64,000 nucleotides of DNA, from assembly GCA_029378245.1 (NCBI GenBank), contig JARKIF010000076.1, positions 62,001-126,000 of the forward strand. Direction: 5' to 3'. A model generated the notes under the pieces. The model was not told the DNA's origin and did no database searches. It saw nothing but the letters and a program-made list of their open reading frames with translations. Below are positions 21,060 through 32,076 of this stretch, one piece after another. Position 1 is the stretch's first letter. Each line of letters opens with the position of its first letter. A program made the position numbers and the translations under genes. Origin of the DNA: Roridomyces roridus (taxonomy: Eukaryota; Basidiomycota; Agaricomycetes; Agaricales; Mycenaceae).

Positions 21060-23632
21060 TTCCTAGGCCTACAGGGTGAGCAGAGCACCGAATTCACAAG
21101 ACGGGTGCGTACGTGGTTTAAAAAGTGGTGGGTTTCTTTGTTACTTGTACGGGTTGCGAGCGCCGCGGCGCTCGTACTTTGGCGAGTACTTAAGCTTTAG
21201 GATGAACTGGAGCCGGATGAGTTCCACAGAGCAGATTGTCACAAGTTGCCCACCGGAGTACTCAGCTGCGAGTAATTTCTTTCCTTGGGCGAACAAAGAG
21301 ACTTGCAGATGATGGCGGTGAAAGGAAGCCGAGTTTTGACAGCCGGCATGGTCATGACGTCGAGGACAATCACCTGACCGTGACTTGATAACAACTTCCA
21401 TGTCGAAAACTCAAATCGCTCTCCTCAGAACCCAGAGGCGCCGGGCACGTCTAAGCAAAGCTCGGACGCTTCTCGGTCGCATCGCGTTGCCTTCTTGTCC
21501 ATTCGTTTCACTCCGTCACAGGCTCACACCAAGTTTCTACTTATTAGGCTTGTTCCTCAAGTTCGCCGTCGGCCCGTCGCCCACTCGAAGTGGAAGCAAG
21601 CCACATTCGCACTGACCCAAGCCTCATTTTCCGCAGTCGAACAACTCCTCCTGCTCCGGTGGTCACATGCGCGCATAATTCCAGAAACGCAATTTGTTCG
21701 GTGCATAGCACATGCTCCTCTTCCTCTCATCCGGAGAGGACGACGGAATCCGAGGCTCGTTCTCCACGTTACTCGATTCCGTTGAAAAATGAGGGTTGAA
21801 AAGCCAAAGCAACAAGGCCATCAGAAGCGGCATGTTTGATCATTGATGACGTTCGCCGCTTGTCTTGAACCACCATGTCGACCGTGCTCGAGCTCTTTTG
21901 TCTCAAAGCTCGCTGGACCATCTGCATATCTATTCCCGTCTATTCCGGTCCACTCTAGTCCCTTACCCGAGGCCGAAAATAAATTTTCATCAAGTTGTCA
22001 ACTTTCATTCTCCGATCGAAATTTCCAACTCAGACTTTGCGGCCGCTATGCCTGACCTTTTGGTGGCCCATCTGGAGCGCTCCACACAGCAATCGCTTCC
22101 GTTCAAACTCCTGTGTGCCGCAGTTACCCGCAGTTACACGTGCAAGACGATCAACTCGGTGGCTAGACTCGCCACTCGGTATCCTCCGTTTGCTTCTCGA
22201 TGCCGTCCACTGGCATTGCTTCCCAGACTACAGCGTATCGGGCACGCTGCACGCTGCACGCAGGCCAAGCCCAAGCCCACCCCTCTTCAACTCGGCTCCT
22301 CATTCAGGCCCTCCCTCCCCTTACCAGCGCATCCGCTATCCGCCCTCCTTTTTCATGCGCCGCGGCCAGGTTAGAGTCTCCACATCACATCAGAAGACTC
22401 GAGTGGCGTGCTCGAGGCACCCAGCCGCGTTGGCCCCACCAACGTTAAACTCCGCTTGGCTTCGCGAAGCTGCTCATTGCTCATTGCTCGAGGTCGACTC
22501 TGGGGCTCTGCATCTAACACGGCGTCTCTACGTCCACTCCCGTCCTGTGAGATCCGAGCGGATGCACAAGTGACAAGTCGTATATAGATTCGCGGTCATC
22601 CAATGGCTGACCGCTCCCCAATTTCGACTACATACATCCCGCCGTCTGTAATGAAACTATTCGAGGTCTTCTTCGACCTACTTGTGCTCTTTCTTCGCTC
22701 GCTCGCTCCCCATGCCCGACCGTCTGGCTCCTGCGCGTCGCCAGGATGAGAGATCTGGGATTACTCATATGGGAGGTCAGCTGGACAGGCGTGTAAGCCG
22801 TTCGCTCTCAGGCGGATGCAAGTCAAGCTAATAATTGAATTGGGCGATCTCTTCAGCGGGCATCAGACACTGCTTGGGGCTGTCAGTCAGCTGGTCTGCG
22901 GGCAAACGTTAAATCTTTGCAAAGAATCTTGCTCGACTTGACTCTGGAGTGCAGGTCAAGCCCTTCCTCGTTCGAGCTGGATTGCAGGGTTGGCGACTCG
23001 ACTCACCTCTATCTTGGACTCATTCAGTTACTTCGGAGCTAGGCCTGGCTGGGTCTGGCACCATTTTTATTTTTCTTTATGTGGACAATTGATCGGAGGC
23101 TGTCGAAGTCAGGAAAGAGCCCGTCGTCGCTATTGTTTGTTGTCACACGAGCGCCGCTACTCTTCACAGCGTATTGCGTCCCTTGCAAGGCAAACTCCTT
23201 GAGCTATCACAAGTGGGGTAAAAATGCCACCTCGGCAAGATTACATTTAAATTAACAGATAAGGGCACGTGTCTGAGATGGAAGTGCGGGGTAGAGATTC
23301 TAAGAGAAGACGGTGCCGCTGCCGCTCGGGGTCTCACTTTTGAAATGACTAAGTACCCCGCCGAATGGGATTGGGGCGAGGCGCAGCGAGAGATTTGCCC
23401 TCCGGACTTGCAAGGACATGGAGACAAAAATCTTCGAGTCTGGGTCTCGTTGCACAGGAGCTGTTGGACGCTGCATCAGGTATCGAGGCCAAGAAGCTGT
23501 TGGAATGGAGGTCGAGAATGCGAGGCCAGATTTGGGTTTGTGATGGCATTCCAATCGGGGATAGCACATGTCATGTGAAGTGGGGTATATAATGAGATCT
23601 CGGCTCACCGCCTTTCTTTCCTACCTCTTACC
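21060..23632. other. Intergenic region; inner part belongs to the inverted duplication
   Basis: No gene is supported in these 2.6 kb. From about 21.06 to 22.26 kb parts match 31.2-32.07 kb in inverted orientation, for example the segments around CTTGTCTTGAACCACCATG and CGATCAACTCGGTGGCTAGACTC. The match fades after about 22260, which I take as the inner edge of the left arm. ORFs at 21865-22573 run through this repeat and have no recognisable domain. From 22.3 to 23.6 kb I see only unique sequence and the promoter of the next gene. Confidence 0.5.
23586..23592 (+). promoter_or_regulatory. TATA box
   Basis: TATATAA, 41-47 bp upstream of the ATG at 23633. Confidence 0.5.
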
Positions 23633-24405
23633 ATGTCCCGCAACCACAACGAGAAATCCAAGCCCATTCCCATTGCTCCGTCTCCTTTCCCGCGTGCTCG
23701 TGCCCGCTCGCAGTCCGTTTCGTCGTCGAGTGACTCGTCGGGGTCGCCCAGCTCTCCTACAGAGATCCCCACGCCCTTGTCGACCTCTGCCACCTCTCCC
23801 AAGGTCAACATAGCGTCCCCAGGGACGTCCCCCATCTTGTCCTACTTCCTCGCCCAGTCGCCGACCAAAACACCCGGAACCTTCCCTTTCCGCAAGTTTG
23901 GCTCAGCAACCGCGCCTGTATTTGAAGGTACAGTGCCTTGCCACCTTCCCCTGCGACCAGTGGGTAACCCGGGTAACTTTCCAGAGGATGAGCCGGATGC
24001 GAAGGAAGTCCCAGTTGCATCGCACGCTCGCCGTGCCAGTACTGCTGTAGCAGGTCGCTTTGCACAGCAGCAGCCCCTCCCCAACGCGCACAACGAACGC
24101 GGGCAAGGACTCCTTCGTCGCCTCTCGCTCAGCTCCAACACTTTCATGGCCGTACGTCGGGTTATTCCCCCTGTCGTTATGATAATGCCCTAATTTCGTT
24201 CTGATGACAGCCAACTGACGGCAAACGCTCTCCACCACTCGCTCCACCGAACACCGCCGTCAGCCCCACAGATGCCAGCCAGATGCCATTTGGCACCAAG
24301 CCCCGTCGTTCAGCGACCCTGAGCTCCACCGAAGGTCGTCCACGTCGTGCTCCGTCTCCTATGGGCGAGCGGATCCTCAAGGGTCACTTTGACGGCTTCA
24401 ACTGA
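23633..24405 (+). CDS. Conserved Ser/Pro-rich fungal protein, unknown function
   Basis: Preferred model: exons 23633-23927, 23985-24151 and 24211-24405, 218 aa. The second intron (59 nt, GTACGT...GACAG) is needed to reach the conserved C-terminus RRAPSPMGERILKGHFDGFN. The first (57 nt, GTACAG...TCCAG) is a multiple of three, so the unspliced reading is also open (237 aa). I prefer splicing because it joins APVFE to EDEPDAKEVPVASHARR smoothly. The N-terminus is Ser/Pro-rich and disordered; FPFRKFG and LLRRLSLSSNTF may be short linear motifs. I recall the C-terminal motif from other fungal proteins but can assign no activity. Confidence 0.78.
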
Positions 24406-24770
24406 AGTCATTGCATTCATTCCTTCACTCCCTCCACCACCCTCCTTCGTCACCACCACCGTATTTATGTGCTCGTCCCCGCGGCAGGATACCCGCAACC
24501 GCCGTTCGGGCTGTATTACAGGCGTCGTGCCACAAAAACCAACAAGAAAAAAAAAGTCAAAAGTGTATCATCGCGTTCTGGCGCGAATAATCGAATAAAA
24601 GGTGTGTGGCTTCCTCTGCCGTTGGTCGTGTGCTCATCTCCTCCTCCAGCAACCGTGTATAGTCGTTCATTATAGACTCTTTTTTGTTCGTCGAGTATCT
24701 AGCTGTGTATTGTGTACAAAGAAAAAAAGAATTGTTACAACGCGTCTCTCTCTCTTGATACGCGACGACC
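24406..24770. other. Short intergenic region upstream of CTF8
   Basis: 365 bp between tandem plus-strand genes. Pyrimidine-rich and A-rich runs are visible, fitting a 3' UTR followed by a core promoter. I see no gene. Confidence 0.5.
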
Positions 24771-25283
24771 ATGTTCATCCCAATCCACTTTACTCCCTCT
24801 TCATCCTCTTCATCCAAGCTCCCACCCGCACTGGCCCAAATCTCTCACGACGAAGTCGTCCTGATCGAGCTCAACGGCGCGCTCGAGGTCGAGTGTACGA
24901 GTGACTATGAACGCGATGGGAAGGTCGTTGGGCGGTTGGTCGTCGATGCTAATGGGGTGCGCGATCTCTTCCCTTCAACGTACCTGAAGCTAACGCGACT
25001 CTACAAGACATCCGCACCCACACTCGCCATCGGGCATCACCTCCTCGAAGGCAAGCTCGCTGCACTCCCCAAACCGCTCGCTGTCCTTCGACGCGTCACA
25101 GCCTCAGAGTCAGAGTCAAATCCCATGGACGTGGACATGGACTGTGACCCTCCTCCACCCTCCTCCACCCAGCTGGACGAGGCCACCTCCGTATCGTGGG
25201 ACGCGCTCGCCATCGTCAAACGCAAGATCGTATTCTTGAAACGACCGACGCCAATCATGCCTGCACGAGTCGGTGCACTGTAA
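24771..25283 (+). CDS. CTF8: Ctf8 homologue, subunit of the Ctf18-RFC clamp loader
   Basis: A single-exon ORF of 170 aa. The Ctf8 pattern is present in order: LIELNGALEVE near the N-terminus, GRLVVD, then LAIGHHLLEGKLAALPKPLAVLRR in the middle, and IVKRKIVFLKRPTPIM at the end. In known fungi Ctf8 joins Dcc1 and Ctf18 on the RFC core to load PCNA for sister-chromatid cohesion and the replication checkpoint. A short acidic and Pro-rich insert (MDVDMDCDPPPPSS) separates the last two blocks. The gene converges on the TPR gene with 48 bp between the stops. Confidence 0.85.
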   Translation: MFIPIHFTPSSSSSSKLPPALAQISHDEVVLIELNGALEVECTSDYERDGKVVGRLVVDANGVRDLFPSTYLKLTRLYKTSAPTLAIGHHLLEGKLAALPKPLAVLRRVTASESESNPMDVDMDCDPPPPSSTQLDEATSVSWDALAIVKRKIVFLKRPTPIMPARVGAL

Positions 25284-25331
25284 ACTGTATCCATTATCCA
25301 GCATTCAATTACACTAAAATCTACTTAAACT

Positions 25332-27547
25332 TCACTCCCCATAACACGCATCGAGCCCAACCTCCCTACTCTCCACCAACCCCCTCAGTCGATCCTCCCG
25401 CTGGGCGACCGCTTGCAGCGCATCCCACAGCTCCCCGTTGGCGGCAAGAGGAGAGTATTCCCATATCGCTTTCGCTTGCGGTATCGCCACCCGCAAACGC
25501 TCCATCGTGTCTAGCGTCTCGCGCAGCGGGACGAGGTGCGAGGAGAGCATGTTGTCGATGGCGAGTTTTAGGTATACTACATAGAGATGAGGGATCAGTG
25601 GAAGGAAGGAATGAAGGACGAGTTGTGTATGTACTACGCACCACAATACCGCTCTTCATCCGGCGGGAGGCAGCCCGCAGCTTGCATGTACTCGGACGCT
25701 GCCCAGCGGAGTAATGGCCATGACTTGCTCCCATACGGGCCATCGCAGGTAGTTGCTGCCTCGCGTTGGGCCTTTTTGGTATAATACAATCCCCTAGAGC
25801 TGTCCGCGCGTCAGTCAAGCACAGTGAGGAAGAAAAAGCAAGAAGACCCACGCGAAGGCCGTCGCACGCGGATACCCAAAGAACGAACTCTGAAAACCAG
25901 GGTCCAGCCCGTCCGAGGGTGGATCGTCCCGGAGCGCCCTGTCAACCAGCGAAATCAACACATCCGCCTCTTGCAGCATCTCCTCCTCTGCAAAGGGCTC
26001 CGACTGGCGCTCACAGGCCTGTATCATCGCCTCGAGGTACATCTTCTGAACCCCAAACATGAATGAGGGCTCAAAGATCACTCCACGGTCGACTCTGTCA
26101 GCCTGCGCCCAGTGTTCTTGCAGCCCGCGGAGCGTCTTGATAGCGCGTTGCAGGTATCCGAGCGAGATGTCCCATTGTGATCGGAGAGTGCCTTCCGTGA
26201 AGGCTTGGATGATCCATACGCTGAATACATGTGAGAAATGGGGAGAAGAAGGATGGGAGCAGCGATACCGGATGGTCAGAGAGAGAGACCCCCGCACCGA
26301 GTCCCATCCCGATGAACGTTGTCGCTCGAGGGCCTCTTGGATGACGACCTCTGAATCTGCATCGGGCCATGGTGTCCAGGGTCGCGTGGACCACATTTCC
26401 AGCCGCACTAGCGAGAATATGAGCGAATGAAGAGATGAATAGCTTAACCTACACTGTCCGTCATACTGCTTCATAAACTCGTCGTTCAGCAGGTGCATGG
26501 TGCGCGTATCGCGCAGTAGGCCGTTGCTGATGTCTACGAATGACTGTAGATACGTTAATGCCGCCCAGACGTGAATGAAATAGATATATCTCACTTGGGG
26601 CACACCCCTCATGTTCGTCGCAGGGTCGTCGTAGAGGAGGCGCATCTTGCGGATGCCGGTCATAAAGTCCTAGATAAAACATAAGGCCGTGCGGAAACGC
26701 GCTCAACTCACTCACCTCATGCGCATAATGGATAACCCAGGCCTGCAACGCCTCAGTCCCGCCTTCTTCAAACAAGAGAGAAGATGAGACCCACACTACT
26801 CGTCCTATTCATCGGCCTCTGTATCCTCAAACTCGGAAGCATCCTAGCCGCAAGCTCCCAAGGCATCTTCAACCCATCCCCAGTCTGTCCCATGAATTCC
26901 ATCATCATCATCGTCTGCTCGCCCACGACCGCGACGTTCAATTTCTTCAATCGCGCGACAGAAGCGGCGGCGGCGTCGTAATGCGCTTGATACTGCGCTC
27001 GTTGGTGTGTCTCTGCTTCTTCTGGAGGCAGCAAGTCCAGAGCGTGTTTCCACGCGGGGAGGCTCTCTGAGTAGCTTCCTAGTGCCTGTAAAACCGGATT
27101 GAGAGTGCTCTTCTGAGTGCAGGGAGTGGAATACAAACATCTTTGGCCGTAGCGAGCCTTGCCCAAGCTTTAGCGTACGTAGGGTCGAGTTCCGCCGCCT
27201 GCCCAGTTGTGTTCAGAGCCCTCTCTCAACAAGTCGCAGGAGCAGTACCGACCTTACTAGCATCATCGCACGCCTCGATGTACCTACAAAAGCCGCACAC
27301 CATTCAGCACCCTCCCATTCATCCAAAAGCATAAGCAGCAAGGAAAGAACGAACCTCACCTCCAAATACCCAACCAACACGCCGACCTATTGGCATACAA
27401 CACAGCCAATTCTCGACGACTCCCAAAGATAGATGACGATTCGTCCGCGGACCGTATGGCCTCGCTGTACTTGCGCGCGGCGGCTACGAATTGCTTGGCG
27501 CTGAAGAGCGCGTTGCCAGCGGTTTTGAGTTCGGTGGTGGTGGTCAT
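25332..27547 (-). CDS. TPR-repeat protein, 11 exons, function unknown
   Basis: Minus-strand exons, 5' to 3': 27360-27547, 27253-27283, 27139-27198, 26795-27085, 26716-26742, 26595-26669, 26453-26543, 26290-26407, 25852-26220, 25642-25799, 25332-25576. All ten introns are 45-76 nt, GT-AG, and keep frame, giving 550 aa. The N-terminus is a TPR array: LKTAGNALFSAKQFVAAARK, LAVLYANRSACWLGI, AAELDPTYAKAWARLATAKD and ALGSYSESLPAWKHALDLLP. A long alpha-helical region follows (WVIHYAHEDFMTGIRKMRLL, LQRAIKTLRGLQEHW, LGYPKKAQREAATTC-like helix). TPRs usually bind Hsp70/Hsp90 tails or other partners; the partner is not evident. The short exons (27-91 nt) contrast with the intronless F-box genes around it. 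Confidence 0.8.
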
Positions 27548-27838
27548 GCAAGACGGGTGGGATGATAAGAATTAGGTGCGCGGCGGCTTGTGGAGAAAGC
27601 AAAGCAAGGCGATTTTCGGCCACGTGAGTACGCGTCACCCCAGTCGCGTCCCTCGATTCTCGAATGGTATGCAGAAAAATTATATATTGTCAATGTGTTG
27701 GGTGAGTGAGTGAGTGAGTGAGTACTACGAGCAATAAAGATGTAGAGATACAAGAGAGCGTCAGATTAGTAGTTTACAAGAAAGCTAGATCCAGCAGAAA
27801 AAAAATGAGGGAAAGTGAGGAGCGGGAGGGACGAGGCA

Positions 27839-29814
27839 TCACATAAAAGCAACCTCCGTCATCCTCCTCGACTCTGGGTCCTCAATCTTGAGAGTCTCAA
27901 CCAAGATAGTCCCCCGACTATGCATCGTCGGGCTCACACTCAGCCTATGTGCATGTCCCGCACCAACAGCCACCGCACGCCCACGTGGGCCTACTCCAGG
28001 GGCCTTCTGGTGCGACGCAAAATCCGCAGTCAACGTCGGCGATGGCGGCAATTTGGACACGTCAAACCCAGCAGGCGGGCCTGCAGCCGATTTCGCCCGT
28101 CCAAAGCCCATGGACCGGCGAATGCTCGCCATCGTTGACAGCCCGCCCTCGCCTTTGCCACGTTTGAAGACACCCGCCGAGGACTTGCTTCTGTCAACCC
28201 CTTTGCCAGGCGCTGGCGTCGACAACGTCGTAGGCTCCGTCCCCCGCCGTTGTGGCATCCTCGGCACAGGAGTTTTATCCGACGCAGCATCAGCAGTCTC
28301 CTCCACCGGAGAGGAAGTGAGCACCACATCCCTCTCCTCGCCGGGACTCTCGACGATAACGGATATAGCATGATGCCCCGCACCCACAGGGTCGATAATG
28401 CTATTCCGCACCCTAGTCGCAAGCTGCGCGTTGCGCATGCGGCCAAAACTACCGAACGAATCGGCCGTGCTGACCGTCGTCTGTGACTCGGTGTCTTGCA
28501 TCAACGAGGGCACGCCAAGGCTCGACTCGGATTCCGAAGGACCGAGTGGAGGGATGCGGGTGGATTCTTGGGTAGGGGAAGTGGGTAAAGGCCGAGGAGT
28601 CTCCGTCCCGGTCTGAGTCGTACTGAAAGAGTGGCTGGAGAGGGACGGGGATGGAGGAAGAGGGAGGAAGGAGGGTGACAATGGCGTGAACTGAGAATCA
28701 GCCACTGGTGTAGAAGTAAAGGCGGAAATCAGGGAAGAGTAATTAGACTCCTCGGGATTCCTCGGGGAGGGAGACGGAGGTAGCGGGAGTGAGTATGGAT
28801 CTAGCGGGGCGTCGGACCAGGCTTGCATTAACGGCGGGGACAAGCGTTGACCACGACTGAGGTTGAGCGTCGGCGGTGGTGCTCGGGGTATCTTGCGCTC
28901 TGGCTCTTCCTCGTCGTCAATCAACTTGACCGGCCGGTCATGTTCTTCTTCTGGGGATGGAATCGGGGAGGGAAGGGGCGTGTCCACCTCCTCGAGCGAC
29001 TCCAAGCGTTCAGAAAAGCTTTCCTGCATCGGAGACGTCCCTCCAAACCGAAACTCGGCCAACCGCTCGCGGTTCTTGGCCTCCCATTCCTCCTTGATAC
29101 GATTCGCAGCTGTAGGCTGCCTTGACAACCCAGGTTGCTCTGGAGGCTCGGGCGAGGTAACGATAGCGATACGCGAATCCTGTTGCCTTTCCTGCACGCT
29201 CAGCGGAAGAGGCGGAAGCAAGCCTCGTTCTCGTAAGGCCGCGTTGCGCGCTTCTCGCGAAGCTAGTGTCGTATCAACCTTTGGTGAGGGAGTAGATGGA
29301 GGAGGCGACGCCGAGCGGTTAAAGCGTGTGGTTAGTTTCCTGAAGATCGTACGGGACTTTGGAGACTGGGGCGCAGGGGTGGGTCTGGAGGAGGAAAGGG
29401 ACATGACGGTCAACATCAAGGTGGAGCACTCGGTCAATATAAAAACGCACTCGGTGACCCTTCGCGACGGGTTTCTCGACTTTGTCACGGGGTCCATGTT
29501 TTCGGCGGAAGTACTTGAGAAGATGGAGCAAGATCAGCAACGCAACGCGGGGAGGTCCGCTTGGCAACTCACGAGGACCCGACATGAGCTACGAGCTTCT
29601 CGTTCATTATGAGACTGGTCAAGTCTGGCGGCGGTGCATTTTTGGTGCGGCGGCCCAAGAGACTCGACATTCCGAACGCTCTCCTACGAGTCGAGTCCCC
29701 TCCAATGGATGGCGGGCTCGAGCTAGTTATACGTTCCCGAAACTTGAACGACTTGATGCTTGTACCACCGCGCGAGGCGAACAAGGGAGCTGGAGGATCG
29801 AGGACGTCGGCCAT
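27839..29814 (-). CDS. Ser/Pro-rich protein of unknown function, two exons
   Basis: Exon 1 is 29573-29814 and exon 2 is 27839-29513, joined across a 59-nt intron (GTGAGT...CTCAAG), giving 638 aa. Exon 1 encodes ASRGGTSIKSFKFRERI, LLGRRTKNAPPPDLTSLIMN and EKLVAHVGSS. Splicing continues in frame as TSAENMDPVTKSRNPSRRVT. The middle is long, disordered and rich in SP and PLPPSP motifs, which would suit phosphorylation or SH3 binding. One charged patch (RIKEEWEAKNRERLAEFRFG) may be helical. The C-terminus (TILVETLKIEDPESRRMTEV) is ordered. I know no named family. The 5' exon is highly regular and makes an annotation starting at the second exon unlikely. Confidence 0.75.
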
Positions 29815-32076
29815 GGTGGTGGTGGTAGGGAGGAAAACTTGGACTCACAGGAAGCATCGGATGTGGGGAAGGTCGCTGAAACCGGAATGGGGTAAACAAT
29901 TTCACACCAGATCTCAGATCGCCGACGTAATACTCTAAAACTCCTAAACAATTTCTCTGCTTTCGGGTCTCTTTTGCCTGCTAACGCTGGCGAACATCTC
30001 AAATGGGAGTCTCCGTTGTACACTCTGGCAGAACTCCGCATTTTTTGAGCGATTTATCGTTTGCGGGGAAGCACGTGGTACAGATGAAAGGGGTTATGGG
30101 GAAACTGATCCTCGCCGGAGCTTGTAGCGATTGATGCGACGCTTCACCACACAGGCTCGCGTCGGCGCCGGGCGGCAATTTTTTTCATTACAGTCACAGA
30201 ATGGAATCCAGCTGTACGAGAAACTCCAGTTGAAAACACTGTGTGAGTAAAGAAGAGGACGGAGAGACGTGGAATCAATCCAACTGTCAGGTCCGCTGCC
30301 AAGTCTCGCGTGCTCCTGACCGGCGACTCGCAGTATGTTTGTAGCAGTGGCATCCAGATGAAGGCGCAGTACCTTTAGTTTCAAGGTAAGCATCCCAAGT
30401 CACCAAGGTACGCGGGCCAACGCGGTGAGGAAGTGAAATAAGGCTAAAGTTGCTAGAACAACGCAAACGCAACGGTCTGGTTTCGGTTTCAGACAGGAAC
30501 TGTTCGAAAGGGACTCCGTTTTTCCGAGCATATTTACGGGAAATACAGAGGAGAGGAGAGTTCGGCGGCCGTGGGTCTGGGACAGCTAGGAACATGTAGA
30601 TCATGCATCATCCTCGGACGTTGTCCAGGTACATACAAACACCGCCCGGAGAGAAATTTAAAGCAGACGAGGTGATAGAGCGGCTCAGAGCGGGCGTTGG
30701 TGGAGCCGACGATGCATGGGTGGAACATTGCAGCATGTCGACAGTCATAGCGAGTCGGTCGTACTAGTCGTAGCCCCGCTTCGAGATAAATTCAAGGTAC
30801 ATGCTAGTGGTAGTAGCAGTGCACAGGCACGGACCGTCCCGGTCGCGAGTCGTTCTGAATATTAATGACAGCACCAACGACCGACACCGACGCCCGGTCA
30901 GTACATACAGGCACATTGATACACGTCCGGACGAGTCTGAAATCAATGCCAGCAAGACCAAGGAACGACCGACGTCAACTCACCACCTGGCACCCAGCCT
31001 CCAGAGTGGTAATTAGGTTCCGTGGCAGCGCAGATCCCGGTGACAGAGGCAATGGCAGAAATGGGCAGAAGCACGCGCCCGCTAGCGGCGTGCCCAATGC
31101 ACAGCGGGTGGCTAGAGCGGCGTTGAGATGCATGTTGAACGTTGATGGACGTCGAGGTTCGTGACGAGCTCGGCGAGGTAGACATCCTCTTTGGCGGCCA
31201 GTTGCGATGTACGATTCGAGGGCCGCCTCTCAAGTAGGTACTGTTGAAGAGGAGCTTGCGTGCAGCGCGTCCGATACACTGCACTCTGGGAAGCGATGGA
31301 GGCATAGGGAGGATACCGGGCCGAGGGAGTCCAGCCACCGAGTTGACCGCCTATAGGTGTAAATAACTGCGGTAAAAGAGAGCTTGAACGGAGCCGATGG
31401 TTGGAGGAGTCGTTGGTCCAACGACAAGCGACCGCAGAGTCTGAGTTGGGAATTGCAATCGGAGAATGAAAGTTAACAGCTCGATGAAAGTTTTCGGCCT
31501 CGAGTAAAGGACCAGGGTGAACCGGAGTGGGCGATAGGGTAGTGGCTAGTTAGATGGTCCAGCGAGATTTGGGACAAAAGAGCATCGAGCATGGTGGTTC
31601 AAGACAAGCAGCCGACATGCGACTTCTGATGCGCTTGTTGTTTGCTCAACAATCAAACTCGGCTTCCTGCTTCACCGTCATCTGCGAGTTTCTTTGTTCG
31701 TCCAAGCCTCTCCAAGGAGTAAAATCCGCGTCGCTGGGACTAGGGTAAGTAAACCGTGACGATCTGCTCTGTGAAACTCATCCGATCCGGCTGCAGCCCG
31801 ACACAGGAATCCACCACCACTGAACCGACACACAGCACGATCGCGCCATCTGCGGGTACTTTCAGCCAAAATACCCGTGCTAGGGACTACGGTGGGTAAA
31901 TCACGACCATCTGCTCTGGGAATACCCATCCGGCACCAGTCCAACCCGAAACTTTTCAACTCTCCAAAGCACCAGCGCGTTCACAACCCATACAAAGAAT
32001 CCTACCACGGTTCTAAACCAGGTACGCCCCCAGTTTTTGTGAATCCAGCGCTCTGCTTACCCGTTAGTCCCAGAAA
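29815..32076. other. Intergenic region with a dispersed repeat and the inner edge of the right arm
   Basis: No gene is supported. From about 30425 to 31150 the sequence resembles 46030-46450 on the same strand. From about 31245 onward it is the inverted counterpart of 21.06-22.26 kb. Between these lie unique sequence and the promoter of the family I gene at 32077. Confidence 0.5.
30425..31150 (+). repeat. Dispersed direct repeat, copy 1
   Basis: It shares with 46030-46450 a series of short blocks in the same order: TTGCTAGAACAACG, GTTTCGGTTTCA, GACTCCGT, GTCCAGGTACATACAAACAC, GACGAGGTGATAGAG, CAGAAATGGG and GTTGAGATGCAT. The spacing differs, so both copies are old. It does not belong to the inverted duplication, since both copies have the same orientation. 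Its class is unknown. Confidence 0.45.

Larger units (their letters stand above)
5313..22260. repeat. Left arm of a large imperfect inverted duplication
   Basis: Gene order on this arm: family I (MSAKAIES), family II, family I (MSAQLEAQ), family II pseudogene, Fra10Ac1-like, dioxygenase, family I (MTTQGIE), family II, family I (MSTQAIE), then a shared noncoding tail. The same set occurs at 31.2-57.7 kb with every strand reversed. Intergenic sequence is shared as well as genes. That rules out convergent placement of family members. Inner edge about 22260; outer edge not certain. Confidence 0.75.

Noticed and set aside
21865..22573. Overlapping ORFs of 169-192 codons at the inner end of the left arm
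   Set aside because: The inverted copy at 31.2-32.0 kb does not keep these frames open, so the repeat is noncoding.
23928..23984. Unspliced reading of the first intron in the 23.6-kb gene
   Set aside because: It stays in frame, so it cannot be excluded, but the spliced junction gives a smoother protein and both splice sites are good; kept only as an alternative.
28863..29612. A 249-codon plus-strand ORF
   Set aside because: It is antisense to the Ser/Pro-rich gene; codon bias of that gene keeps the opposite frame open.
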